Of a stretch of DNA of 64,000 bases, positions 47,739 through 55,967 are shown piece by piece. The position numbers and the translations under genes were made by a program. The stretch spans positions 26,396 through 90,395 of the forward strand of contig QUDE01000013.1 in NCBI GenBank assembly GCA_003477405.1, written 5' to 3'. Every line of letters begins with the position of its first letter. Position 1 is the stretch's first letter. The stretch is from Ruminococcaceae bacterium AM07-15 (GTDB lineage Bacteria > Bacillota > Clostridia > Oscillospirales > Butyricicoccaceae). Below the pieces are notes generated by a model, which saw only the letters and a program-made list of their open reading frames with translations, made no database searches and was not told the origin of the DNA.

Positions 47739-48962
47739 TCAGCGGCGGGTAGACAGGGGCGAGGGAGCTGTTTTCCGCTGATAGACAAAGGCAAACAAAG
47801 TGGCCAGCAGCAAAATAATACCGGCAAAGACGAAGGACAGGCTGGCGCCCTTGGCATAGAGGAATCCGGCGGTGAGGGAGCCGATGATGCCGCCCAGGGA
47901 CTTTGTGGCGTTGTAGAAGCCCATCACCAGGTTAGAGTCGTTGCCTTCGGCCTTTTTGGCCACCATGTCCTGAAGCAGGGGGATGGACACGGCGTTAAAG
48001 GCGTAAAACACCACATTGACAATCAGGAAGGGAATGCGCATTTCATCCAGGAAGAGCACGGCGAAAATGGTCAGGGTGCAGGCCGACAGCACATAAGCCA
48101 CCGACCGGTTGACCTTGCCCCGGCGGATGATGGACATGCAGATGGTGGCGTTGGCTACCAGAGAGATAAAGCCGATGACACCTTTGATGGCTCCGTTGTA
48201 GGCCGAGGTGAAGCCGAACTGGTCTTTGATGAAATAGTTGAAGCACTGGTCATAGGCGGTATAACCCAGGTTCTGCAGGGCCGTGACGGTGAACAGGATG
48301 GCAAAGAGGGCCGTCATAAACTGGCGGCTTTGCATAAAGGCGGCAAAGGGGTTGGCATCCCGCACCAGGGTGCTGCGGGTGAGGGGCTGGGAGGCGATCT
48401 CCGGCCGCCGGTCGTCCCGGCAGAACAGGAAGAAGAGCAGGCCGCTGGAAGCCAGACAAAAGACCTGGGGCAGGAAGGCGGCCCCCAAAGAGAACTCGCC
48501 CAGAAATCCGCCGATCAGGTAGCCGAAGGCAGCGCCCACGCTTTGGATGGTGGCCAGAATAGTGAGATTGCGGCCCCGCTCCATATCAGAGGAGGTGTTG
48601 ACCACATAGATCAGGCAGGCCACCGAAGCGCCGCTGATGAAAAAGCCGGAAATGCACCGGGCGGCGATGATCAGCCCTTCGGTGTGGGCCATGAAGAAGA
48701 GCAGCTGGCCGCAGGCATAACCGCAGCCGCAGATGAGCAGGGTCATGCGGCTGGAAATATAGCCCGACAACTTGCCCCAGAAGGGGGAAAAGAGGAAGTT
48801 CGTGGTCTGCATGGCGGCAAAGGCCACGCCGAACATATAATCGCTGAGATGGTAGACTTTGATGAGGGTGGGAGTCACCGGGTGGGCGAAATTGGCCGCC
48901 AGGTTATAGAGGATGAGCACCAGGAAGAAAAAGATCATAGGCGGTGGGGATGATTTTTTCAT
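47739..48962 (-). CDS. MFS transporter (paralogue of the gene at 49039)
   Basis: A 407-residue major facilitator protein with 12 helices. The A-like loop between helices 2 and 3 is FSPFWGKLSGYISSRMTLLI. Characteristic blocks shared with the adjacent paralogue are FAHPVTPTLIK, AAMQTTNFLFSPFWGKL, YVVNTSSD, CFNYFIKDQFG and GFYNATKSLGGIIGSL. The pair clearly arose by tandem duplication. The substrate is unknown. The pxpABC genes lie upstream, so transport of 5-oxoproline, glutamate or another organic acid is possible but not shown. Confidence 0.9.
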   Translation of the reverse strand: MKKSSPPPMIFFFLVLILYNLAANFAHPVTPTLIKVYHLSDYMFGVAFAAMQTTNFLFSPFWGKLSGYISSRMTLLICGCGYACGQLLFFMAHTEGLIIAARCISGFFISGASVACLIYVVNTSSDMERGRNLTILATIQSVGAAFGYLIGGFLGEFSLGAAFLPQVFCLASSGLLFFLFCRDDRRPEIASQPLTRSTLVRDANPFAAFMQSRQFMTALFAILFTVTALQNLGYTAYDQCFNYFIKDQFGFTSAYNGAIKGVIGFISLVANATICMSIIRRGKVNRSVAYVLSACTLTIFAVLFLDEMRIPFLIVNVVFYAFNAVSIPLLQDMVAKKAEGNDSNLVMGFYNATKSLGGIIGSLTAGFLYAKGASLSFVFAGIILLLATLFAFVYQRKTAPSPLSTRR

Positions 48963-49038
48963 GGCAGGGGAAAACTCCTTTCAGATGGACAAAAAGAGAG
49001 ACGGCCGGGACACACCAGGCCGCCCCAGGGAACAAAAC

Positions 49039-50274
49039 TCAGCGGGAGGAAGCCGGAGCCTGCTCCGGGTTTTCTGCGGGTTCTTTCATCTTGGAATAGA
49101 TGGTGGAGAAGATCACGGCGCCGAAGAACACCACGGCGGTGACCACAAAAGTCAGCTTGGAATTGATGGTGTAGAGGAAACCGGCAGACAGGGAACCGAT
49201 GATACCGCCCAAGGATTTGGTGGCGTTGTAAAAGCCCATGATCAGGTTACTGTCCTTGCCGTTCTGGGCCCGCTTTGCCACCATGTCCTGCAGCAGGGGG
49301 ATGGATACGGCGTTGAAGGCATAGAACAGAACGCTCACCGTCATGAAGGGCACCACGGCGTTGGAGAACACCACGCCCAGGCTGGTGAGGGTGCAGGCCA
49401 GCAGCACATAGATCACCGAGCGGCGCACATTGGTGCGGCGGATCATCCACATACAGATGGTGGCGTTGGCTGTGAGGGACACAAAGCCGATGACGCCTTT
49501 GATCAGGCCGTTGTATTTGGAGGTCAGGCCGAACTCGTCTTTGATAAAGTAGTTGAAGCACTGTTCAAAGGCGTTGTAGCCCACATTCTGCAAAACGGTG
49601 ACGGTGAAGAGCACGGCAAAGAGGACCGACATGAACTGACGGCTCTGGACAAAGGCGGCAAAGGGGTTGGCGTCGTGGATCAGATCGCCCATCTGCAATT
49701 TGCCCACGCCCACCTTCCGGTCGTCCTTGCAGAAAAGGAAGAAAAACACGCCGCAGGCGGCCAGACAGATGGATTGGGCGGCAAAGGTGACGCCCAGGCC
49801 GATCTCGCCCAGAAATCCGCCCACAAAATAACCGAAGGCCCCGGCCACGCTCTGGATGGTGGCGGAAATGGTCAGGTTTTTGCCCCGGTCATTGTCGGAG
49901 GAGGTGTTGACCACATAGGTGAGGAAGCTGACGAAGGCGCCGCCGGTGAAGAAACCGGCGAAGGCCCGGGCGAAGATCACCATGGCCTCGGTGCGGGCCA
50001 TGCCGAAGAGAGCCTGTCCCACGGCATAGCCGATGCCGCAGACCAGCATGGCCTGGCGGCTGGAAATGTAGTTGTTGAGCTTGCCCCAGAAGGGGGAAAA
50101 GAGGAAGTTTGTGGTCTGCATGGCCGCCAGCGCCACACCGAACATATAATCGTTCAGATCATATTCCTTGATCAGGGTGGGGGTCACTGGGTGGGCGAAG
50201 CTGGCCGCCACGAAAAAGGCGGAGAGCACCACAAAAAACAGGAACATATGGTTGGATCGGGATTTTTGCTGCAT
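49039..50274 (-). CDS. MFS transporter (paralogue of the gene at 47739)
   Basis: A 411-residue major facilitator protein with 12 helices, closely similar to its downstream neighbour (shared FAHPVTPTLIKEYDLNDYMF, FLFSPFWGKLNNYISSR, CFNYFIKDEFG and GFYNATKSLGGIIGSLSAGF). Start 50274 (MQQKSRSNHMF) has AAAGGAAG upstream; the open frame extends to 50355 without homology. A promoter region with a palindrome lies upstream, so it may be expressed separately from pxpABC. Confidence 0.91.
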   Translation of the reverse strand: MQQKSRSNHMFLFFVVLSAFFVAASFAHPVTPTLIKEYDLNDYMFGVALAAMQTTNFLFSPFWGKLNNYISSRQAMLVCGIGYAVGQALFGMARTEAMVIFARAFAGFFTGGAFVSFLTYVVNTSSDNDRGKNLTISATIQSVAGAFGYFVGGFLGEIGLGVTFAAQSICLAACGVFFFLFCKDDRKVGVGKLQMGDLIHDANPFAAFVQSRQFMSVLFAVLFTVTVLQNVGYNAFEQCFNYFIKDEFGLTSKYNGLIKGVIGFVSLTANATICMWMIRRTNVRRSVIYVLLACTLTSLGVVFSNAVVPFMTVSVLFYAFNAVSIPLLQDMVAKRAQNGKDSNLIMGFYNATKSLGGIIGSLSAGFLYTINSKLTFVVTAVVFFGAVIFSTIYSKMKEPAENPEQAPASSR

Positions 50275-50299
50275 GCCGTTCTTCCTTTCCCGCAATGAA

Positions 50300-50322
50300 C
50301 CGGGCGGCCCTGTGCCGCCCGG
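50300..50322 (-). other. GC-rich leader hairpin upstream of the MFS pair
   Basis: CCGGGCGGC pairs perfectly with GCCGCCCGG across a five-base loop. No T run follows on the minus strand, so it is more likely a leader structure than a terminator. Confidence 0.55.
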
Positions 50323-50350
50323 CCCCATCGCTTTTTGCTTGATGCATCGC

Positions 50351-50412
50351 AACATTGAATAATGTTACAAAACTATTTATTATTTTATCGCTTGGAGCGG
50401 GGTGTAAGTCAA
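50351..50412 (-). promoter_or_regulatory. Candidate promoter and palindromic operator of the MFS pair
   Basis: On the minus strand: TTGACT (50407-50412) and TAAAAT (50382-50387) separated by 19 bases, longer than ideal. Downstream lies the perfect inverted repeat AACATT-GAAT-AATGTT (50351-50366), a plausible repressor site at the transcription start. Confidence 0.5.
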
Positions 50413-50469
50413 TGGTGCAATGAACAAAAATTCTCCCTTTCCATTGGGCACTTTACCGGGCCGGCTCCC

Positions 50470-51426
50470 TTACCACAGGCCGGGAGGCATCTCCAGGGCG
50501 TCCCGGAGGGCGAAAAGCGCCCGGCGGCGTCTGGCCATTTCCTGGTGGGCCTCTTCCACTGTCACAGCGGTAAAGGTGATTTTGTCTCCCGGGCGGCACT
50601 GGGCCAGCACCGGCAGATCAAAGGAGGCCACGGTGGCGATCTTTCCATAGCCGCCGGTGGTCTGCCGGTCGGCCATCATGATCAGCGGGGTGCCGTCGGG
50701 CACCTGCACCGACCCCATGGCCACGCCGTCGGAGAGGATGTTGCCGTCAAAGCCCTCACTCCGTTCAATGGCCGGGCCTTCCAGACGGTAGCCCATTCGG
50801 TCGCAGCTTTGGCCCAGGGTGTATTCCTTTCCCAGGAAGGTCCGTTTTCCCCGGGGGGAGAAGCAGTCATCCTGGGGGCCCATGATCACATGGATCACCG
50901 GCACACCCTCCGGCAGAGGATAGGAGGTGCTTCTCTTGTCCATGGCGTTGAGCCAGAACTGGGGTTCCCGCAAAGGAAGCGTGTCTCCCTTCTGGATGGC
51001 CCGCCCCTCAAAGCCGCCGAAGGCGCCTTTCAGATAGGTGGAGCGGCTGTTCATCACAAGGGGCACATCAAAGCCGCCGTTTACTGCAAGATAACACCGG
51101 AATCCCCTTTTGCAGGCGCCCACCTGCAAAACGCTGCCACGGGGGGCGGAGTAGGCCCGGTTCATTTCAAGGGGCTTACCGTCCAGGGTGGGAGTAAATT
51201 CCCCGCCGGAGAGGGCAAAGGCCACCGGGGTTTCAAAGCGCAGCGTGGGCCCCAGGCCGGTGATCTCCAGGCAGGCCTCCCCCATATCGTTTCCCGCCAG
51301 CAGGTTTGCGGTGTGGAGGGCCAGGCTGTCCATGGCCCCGGCCACGGGCACCCCGTATTTCTGATAGCCCAGGCGTCCTTCATCCTGCAAGGTGGTGAGC
51401 AGGCCGGGCTGCAATACCGTAATCAT
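50470..51426 (-). CDS. pxpC: 5-oxoprolinase subunit PxpC (biotin-dependent carboxyltransferase-like)
   Basis: A 318-residue subunit of the prokaryotic ATP-dependent 5-oxoprolinase, which opens 5-oxoproline (pyroglutamate) to glutamate. The family start is VLQPGLLTTLQDEGRLGYQK, followed by GVPVAGAMDSLALHTANLL. Later blocks include VIMGPQDDCFSPRGKR and SDGVAMGSVQVPDGTPLIM with MADRQTTGGY. It overlaps pxpB by four bases and is last in the pxpA-pxpB-pxpC order, showing a complete enzyme. Confidence 0.95.
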   Translation of the reverse strand: MITVLQPGLLTTLQDEGRLGYQKYGVPVAGAMDSLALHTANLLAGNDMGEACLEITGLGPTLRFETPVAFALSGGEFTPTLDGKPLEMNRAYSAPRGSVLQVGACKRGFRCYLAVNGGFDVPLVMNSRSTYLKGAFGGFEGRAIQKGDTLPLREPQFWLNAMDKRSTSYPLPEGVPVIHVIMGPQDDCFSPRGKRTFLGKEYTLGQSCDRMGYRLEGPAIERSEGFDGNILSDGVAMGSVQVPDGTPLIMMADRQTTGGYGKIATVASFDLPVLAQCRPGDKITFTAVTVEEAHQEMARRRRALFALRDALEMPPGLW

Positions 51427-52118
51427 GCTCTTTCCCCCTCCTTCTCTTCCATTTTGCGGAAGGTCTCTTCATCAATGGGCACAAAGCGGATGCCCGCCCC
51501 GGCGGACAGCAAAATGGGCTGTTCTCTTTGGGGGGCGAACAGGCGCAGGGGAGTGCGGCCGATGAGCTGCCAGCCGCCAGGGGAGACGATGGGATAGACC
51601 CCGGTCTGTTCTCCCGCAATGCCCACCGAGCCGGCCGGGATGTGAATACGGGGCTCCTTCCGCCGGGGAGCGGCGATGGAGGGGTCCATGCCTCCCAGAT
51701 AGGGAAAGCCGGGGGTGAAGCCCAGCATATAGATCCGGTAGGTGGGGGTGGTGTGCCGGGCGATGACCTCTTCCGGCGTCAGGGAGCAATGCTGGGCCAC
51801 TTCTTCTAGATCCGGGCCATATTCCCCGCCGTAGCACACCGGGATCTCCACCACCGGAAGTTCTTCCGCTTCCTCTGCGCTTCCCTGGGCCAGGGGAGCG
51901 AGCAGCTGGTTCAGCTCTTCATAGGAAAAAACCTCCGGCCGGTAGTGGACGGTGGCCGAGCGGTAAGTGGGCACCACTTCTGTGATGGCCGGGTGGGAAA
52001 GCGCCTCCACCTTCCGGGCAAAGGCGTGGACCTGCCGGTTGATATGCTCGTCGATGGTGCTTCCCCATTCCACCGTGACGGCCTGATCGCCGCAGGGGAG
52101 AAAACGCACATTTTCCAT
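51423..52118 (-). CDS. pxpB: 5-oxoprolinase subunit PxpB
   Basis: A 231-residue KipI-type subunit that, with PxpC, phosphorylates 5-oxoproline before hydrolysis by PxpA. Landmarks: FLPCGDQAVTVEWGSTID at the start, VPTYRSATVHYRP, LGFTPGFPYLGGMDPSIAAP and the closing block GSVGIAGEQTGVYPIVSPGG. It starts five bases after pxpA and overlaps pxpC. Confidence 0.95.
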   Translation of the reverse strand: MENVRFLPCGDQAVTVEWGSTIDEHINRQVHAFARKVEALSHPAITEVVPTYRSATVHYRPEVFSYEELNQLLAPLAQGSAEEAEELPVVEIPVCYGGEYGPDLEEVAQHCSLTPEEVIARHTTPTYRIYMLGFTPGFPYLGGMDPSIAAPRRKEPRIHIPAGSVGIAGEQTGVYPIVSPGGWQLIGRTPLRLFAPQREQPILLSAGAGIRFVPIDEETFRKMEEKEGERA

Positions 52119-52122
52119 GGCC

Positions 52123-52893
52123 TTACCTCACAAAGGAGCCGAAGCTCTGGCAGGTGATGCCCTCTTCCGCGAGACGGCTGCGGATGGCGGTGACAAAGGC
52201 GATGGCGCTTTCATTGTCCCCGTGGACGCAGATGCTGTCGCACTGTACCGGGATATCCTCTCCGTTTGTGGCCTGCACCTTGCCTTCCTTGATCATGCGC
52301 ACCACCCGGTCCAGGGCCACCTGGGTGTCGTGGATCACGGCGCCCGGCTGGCTGCGGGGAGCCAGGTTGCCGTCAGGGGCATAGGCCCGGTCGGCGAAAA
52401 ATTCCCGGGCGCAGGGCACGCCCATTTCTTTTGCGGCCTGCTCCATCTGGCTGCCGGCCAGAGCCAGGATGATCAGCTGGGAATCGAAGTCCCGGCAGGC
52501 CCGGCACATGGCCTCAGCCAGCCGGATGTCCTTGCCCGCCATGTTATAAAGGCTGCCGTGGGCCTTCATGTGCTGCACTTCCAGGTCCTGGGAGTGAGCG
52601 AAGGCATACAGTGCCCCCAGCTGGTACTTTACATAGGCATAGACTTCGTCGGGGGAAGCCTTGATCTCCCGGCGGCCGAAGCCCAGCAGATCGGGAAAGC
52701 CCGGGTGGGCTCCCACGGCCACATGGTGCTTTTTGGCCATGGCCACGGTTTTCTCCATCACCAGGGGATCACCGGCGTGCCAGCCGCAGGCGATGTTCAC
52801 CGAGGTCACATGGGGAACCACTTCTTCATCCAGTCCGATGCGGTAGGCGCCAAAGCTTTCGCCCAGGTCACAGTTCAGATCAATGCGATCCAT
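52123..52893 (-). CDS. pxpA: 5-oxoprolinase subunit PxpA (LamB/YcsF family)
   Basis: A 256-residue subunit that hydrolyses phosphorylated 5-oxoproline. The diagnostic motifs are DLNCDLGESFGAYRIG at the start, SVNIACGWHAGDPLVM, GAHPGFPDLLGFGRRE and, near the end, CVHGDNESAIAF. First gene of the pxpABC operon. 5-Oxoproline forms spontaneously from glutamine and during peptide turnover, so this complete enzyme fits the peptide-degrading profile of the region. It is divergent from the gene at 53043. Confidence 0.96.
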   Translation of the reverse strand: MDRIDLNCDLGESFGAYRIGLDEEVVPHVTSVNIACGWHAGDPLVMEKTVAMAKKHHVAVGAHPGFPDLLGFGRREIKASPDEVYAYVKYQLGALYAFAHSQDLEVQHMKAHGSLYNMAGKDIRLAEAMCRACRDFDSQLIILALAGSQMEQAAKEMGVPCAREFFADRAYAPDGNLAPRSQPGAVIHDTQVALDRVVRMIKEGKVQATNGEDIPVQCDSICVHGDNESAIAFVTAIRSRLAEEGITCQSFGSFVR

Positions 52894-52915
52894 AAAATAT
52901 CACCTCTCTGAAAAA

Positions 52916-52924
52916 ATGATAGCA
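52916..52924 (-). promoter_or_regulatory. Extended -10 promoter of pxpABC
   Basis: On the minus strand TGC-TATCAT ending at 52916, 23 bases before pxpA. No clear -35 was found. The same TGC-TATCAT string forms the divergent plus-strand promoter at 53000-53008, so the two promoters share an identical -10. Confidence 0.55.
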
Positions 52925-52979
52925 CACCCCTTTTTCTTTTTCCACCGGCGGGAAAAATTCCGAAGGAAAAAAAGCGGGG

Positions 52980-53008
52980 TTTTCAAAAAAGGAGAATGGT
53001 GCTATCAT
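52980..53008 (+). promoter_or_regulatory. Promoter of the D-2-hydroxyacid-dehydrogenase-like gene
   Basis: TTTTCA (52980-52985), 17 bases, TATCAT (53003-53008) preceded by TGC (extended -10), 35 bases before the start codon. Confidence 0.65.
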
Positions 53009-53042
53009 GCAGTCAGAACCAAGGAAAAAGGAGGCAGAAGCC

Positions 53043-53945
53043 ATGTTTGAAAAACTGGTGGCCATTGAGCCCATCGGGGTGGACGCAGAGCATGTGGAAA
53101 AGCTGAAAACCCTGTGCCGGGAGTATGTGGCCTATGAGGACATTCCCCAAAGCCCGGAAGAGGTGATCCGCCGCATCGGAGACGCCGACGGAGTGCTGGT
53201 ATCCTTTACTACCCTCATTCCCCGGGCGGTGATTGAGGCTTGTCCCAATGTGCGGTATATCGGAATGTGCTGCAGCCTGTACGATGAGCAAAGCGCCAAT
53301 GTGGACATTCCTTGCTGCAGGGAAAAGGGCATCGTCGTCACCGGCATCCGGGATTATGGCGATCCGGGGGTTACCGAGTTTGGCATCAGCCGCCTGGTGG
53401 ATCTGCTCCACGGCTTCGGGGAGCATCAGTGGAAGGAAAGACCCACCGAGCTGACCGGCGTGAAATGCGGCATTGTGGGCCTGGGCACCACCGGTATCCT
53501 CATGGCCGATGCCCTTCAGTTTTTCGGGGCGGAGGTCTACTATTACAGCCGCACCAGAAAACCGGAACAGGAAAAAAAGGGCTTTGTCTATCTCCCGCTG
53601 CCCGAGCTTTTGGAAAAATGCGAGATCATCTCCACCCATCTGAACAAAAACACCATTCTGCTCCACGAAAAGGAGTTTGAGCAGATGGGCAATGGGAAGA
53701 TCCTGCTGAACACCGCCATCGGCCCCTCTTTCGATGTGCCTGCGCTGAAAAAATGGCTGGATGCCAGCTCGCAGAACTATTATATCTGCGACGAAACCGG
53801 TATGACCGGCTGCCATGAGGAGCTTGCAAACCTGCCCCATGTGCTGTATACGCCCCGGTATTCCGGCTCGGGAATCCAGTGCACCCAGCGCCTGAGCCAG
53901 AAAGTGACGGAGAATGTGGAAAATTTTCTGAAAGAGAATAAATAG
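53043..53945 (+). CDS. D-2-hydroxyacid-dehydrogenase-like protein lacking catalytic Arg and His
   Basis: A 300-residue protein with the two-domain fold of NAD-dependent D-2-hydroxyacid dehydrogenases. The NAD motif is GIVGLGTTGILMADALQFFG, followed by YYYSRTRKP, where an acidic residue for NAD ribose would be expected. The usual catalytic Arg of the N-x-x-R-G block is Ile226 (NTAIGPSFD), and the usual catalytic His of the TPH block is Arg272 (YTPRYSGSG). The Glu region reads CDETGM. Start 53043 has AAGGAGG eight bases upstream. Either it uses another chemistry or it only binds a ligand. Its 3' region holds repeat element F. Confidence 0.86.
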   Translation: MFEKLVAIEPIGVDAEHVEKLKTLCREYVAYEDIPQSPEEVIRRIGDADGVLVSFTTLIPRAVIEACPNVRYIGMCCSLYDEQSANVDIPCCREKGIVVTGIRDYGDPGVTEFGISRLVDLLHGFGEHQWKERPTELTGVKCGIVGLGTTGILMADALQFFGAEVYYYSRTRKPEQEKKGFVYLPLPELLEKCEIISTHLNKNTILLHEKEFEQMGNGKILLNTAIGPSFDVPALKKWLDASSQNYYICDETGMTGCHEELANLPHVLYTPRYSGSGIQCTQRLSQKVTENVENFLKENK

Positions 53946-54050
53946 GCTTTCCTTGCAGATACTCTTTGTGTACCCCATGGGAAAACAAAAAACAAGGCCT
54001 GGGGACCCCTATGGGCGCAGGCCCTGCGGGAACAGGCCAGAAATGCAAAG

Positions 54051-54081
54051 AAAAGGCCCGGCGAAAAAAGCCGGGCCTTTT
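54051..54081 (+). terminator. Terminator adjoining repeat element F
   Basis: Perfect 12-base-pair stem AAAAGGCCCGGC/GCCGGGCCTTTT with a seven-base loop, about 105 bases after the gene at 53043. Confidence 0.9.
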
Positions 54082-54269
54082 CTATTTCGAAAAAGCGTCA
54101 AAAACCGCTTTTTCGAGTTTTTGCAAGGGCCTGCGTGCACGCCTTTGGCGCACACTTGTCCCTTGAGAGGGGCAAAAAGCCACGCACAGGTCGCGGCTTT
54201 TTGCAGATCGGTTAAGAAAAGAGCAAGCGATCTTCCTGGTGATGCAGTTTTTGCGTGTGTTGGAAAAAA
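54082..54269 (+). repeat. Dispersed structured intergenic element, copy F
   Basis: About 188 bases, sense to the gene at 53043. Hairpin 1 TCGAAAAAGCG/CGCTTTTTCGA, hairpin 2 CAAGGG...CCCTTG with inner ACGCC/GGCG arm, hairpin 3 GCAAAAAGCC/GGCTTTTTGC with loop ACGCACAGGTCGC. The tail has GGTTAAGAAAAGAGCAAGCG and is diverged. It ends at the stop codon of the convergent WG/SLH gene; no second terminator copy is present. Confidence 0.88.
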
Positions 54270-55886
54270 TCAGACTTTCTGATAGAGACGGTAGAGCAGC
54301 AGGATGCTCTGCTCCACTGTGCAGGACTGCTTGGGAGAAGCGGTAGATTGGGAGGTGCCGTTCATGATGGCGTTGGCGGCCAATTTGCCCACTCCTTCCA
54401 CGGCCCAATCGGAGATCTGGGCTTTGTCCTGGAAGGCCTCCACAGAGCCGGCCGCAGGAGTCAGCGCCTTGCCGGTCTCTTTTTCCATGTACTGCACCGC
54501 CCGGTAAATCATGGTGGCGATCTGTTCCCGGTTGGTGGTGGCCTTGGGCTCAAATGTTCCGTCGCCCATGCCGGTGATGATGCCGGCCTCATAAGCTTTC
54601 AGAATGGCCGGGCTGGAAGTGTCGCTGAAAGTGTCCGAGGGGGCCTGTGCAAGTTCCTTGCCCAGGGCCTTTTCAGTGAGGTTGACAATCAGCTGGGCGA
54701 ACTGCTCCCGGGTGATGGCCTGGGTAAAGGCCGGCTCATCAGTGAGGGCGGGGATCAGTCCCAGAATGTTGGCAGCGTCAAATTCCTCCCGGGCCCAGGT
54801 GGACACTTTTTCGTTGTTGATCAATGCCTGGGCAAAGACGCCGTCGGTTTGCCAGAACCGGCAGGTATAGGACTGCATGGCGGCGGCCAGCCAGCCGCCG
54901 GGGTCTTTCAGCAGGCGGCGCTGGGCATCCTGTTCCAGGTCATAGGGCACGCTTTGCTCAAAGCTGTCCTTATCGTCCACCGCAATCCACACAAACTGGA
55001 AGCCGCCGCTGGCCAGGCCGGAGAAGTAGGAGGCAAAGGGGTATTCCTTGGTCTCCCAGGGGGCCAGATCGATGTCAAAATAGTGGATCTGGGCAGCGGT
55101 GGCCTCGCCCTGGTCATTGGGGATGCAGGAGATCAGCGCATAACGGCCCTGGATGGGGTTTTCGGTGTTGTTTGTCACATTCACCTGGTAGGCAGCGCCG
55201 TTATAAAACACATTTTCATCCCCGATGCCGGGGTACATGGCATCTTCTCCTGCATAACCGGTGACAGAAAAGACCAGCGGCTCCACATCTTCCTCATAGG
55301 GTTCATCGGGCATATAGCCGTTGTCGCCGATGAGGTACAGTCCCTGGCTCATGCCTTCCACGCTCTTCCAGCTGTCGGTGAGGGCGCCGGTTTTGTCAAT
55401 GTGGGCCACCTGCCAGGTGCCCGAGGAATAGGTGGGGAAAGAACCGGAAAGATCCTCTTTGGCCGGATAGTATTCTTTCAGTACAGTGGCCTTTCCATTC
55501 TTGAAATAGCCCACATACACCGTGCCCATCAGATCGTGGTAGCCGAACTGACAGGGGATGCGGAGGGCGCCGGTTTTGTCGATGTAACCCACCTTGCCGG
55601 TGTTCTTGTCGATGACAGCGGCCAGCCCATCAAAAAAGTCGTATACATAGGAGAAGCGGCCCCGGTTCAGATCCACGATATTGGACTGCTGGTCCATATA
55701 CATCCACACACTGTCCACCAGCACCGGCTTCAGCCCTTCCCGGAAGGGACGGGAGCCGTATTCCTCCACCTGAGCCCGGGTCTCCGCTGCGGCCTGGGGC
55801 TGGGGAAGCAAGGCGGCCGACGCCGGCAAAGCCAGGGAAGCCGTGGTCAGCGCCGCCAGCAATAGGGCGATCCAACTTTTCTTCAT
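54270..55886 (-). CDS. Secreted WG-repeat protein with C-terminal SLH domains
   Basis: A 538-residue exported protein. The signal peptide is about residues 1-25 (MKKSWIALLLAALTTASLALP then ASA). WG-type beta repeats lie around residues 75-170 (GLAAVIDKNTGKVGYIDKTG, VAHIDKTGALTDSW). A middle part of about 150 residues is unassigned, with VNVTNNTENPIQGRYALIS resembling an Ig-like strand set. Three SLH units close the protein (about 360-538), including ITREQFAQLIVNLTEKAL, GIITGMGDGTFEPKATTNRE and a shorter last unit. It should be held to the cell wall. Start 55886 has AAAGG nine bases upstream; ATG 55895 is possible. Confidence 0.88.
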   Translation of the reverse strand: MKKSWIALLLAALTTASLALPASAALLPQPQAAAETRAQVEEYGSRPFREGLKPVLVDSVWMYMDQQSNIVDLNRGRFSYVYDFFDGLAAVIDKNTGKVGYIDKTGALRIPCQFGYHDLMGTVYVGYFKNGKATVLKEYYPAKEDLSGSFPTYSSGTWQVAHIDKTGALTDSWKSVEGMSQGLYLIGDNGYMPDEPYEEDVEPLVFSVTGYAGEDAMYPGIGDENVFYNGAAYQVNVTNNTENPIQGRYALISCIPNDQGEATAAQIHYFDIDLAPWETKEYPFASYFSGLASGGFQFVWIAVDDKDSFEQSVPYDLEQDAQRRLLKDPGGWLAAAMQSYTCRFWQTDGVFAQALINNEKVSTWAREEFDAANILGLIPALTDEPAFTQAITREQFAQLIVNLTEKALGKELAQAPSDTFSDTSSPAILKAYEAGIITGMGDGTFEPKATTNREQIATMIYRAVQYMEKETGKALTPAAGSVEAFQDKAQISDWAVEGVGKLAANAIMNGTSQSTASPKQSCTVEQSILLLYRLYQKV

Positions 55887-55938
55887 CTTGTTCATCCTTT
55901 CTGTTTTTCGTGTCTTGCGAAATAAAATTTCCAGACAA

Positions 55939-55967
55939 AGTATAGCATATGGAACGAAGTTCCACAA
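55939..55967 (-). promoter_or_regulatory. Promoter of the WG/SLH gene with inverted repeat in the spacer
   Basis: On the minus strand: TTGTGG (55962-55967), 17 bases, TATACT (55939-55944) preceded by TGC. The spacer includes GGAAC-TTC-GTTCC, a perfect inverted repeat between the two hexamers, a likely regulator site. Confidence 0.68.

Larger units (their letters stand above)
53946..54269. other. Intergenic interval with terminator and repeat element F
   Basis: 324 bases between two convergent genes. The first 100 bases show only weak GC-rich inverted repeats (around 53996-54040). Then come a terminator (54051-54081) and element F. No gene is seen. Confidence 0.85.

Noticed and set aside
17926..54269. 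Group II (IIC) intron or IS element remnants as the identity of the dispersed repeats
   Set aside because: Class IIC introns do target terminators, but the copies have no domain V-like element, no reverse-transcriptase remnant, and intron insertion does not duplicate the terminator. No transposase or terminal inverted repeats are present.
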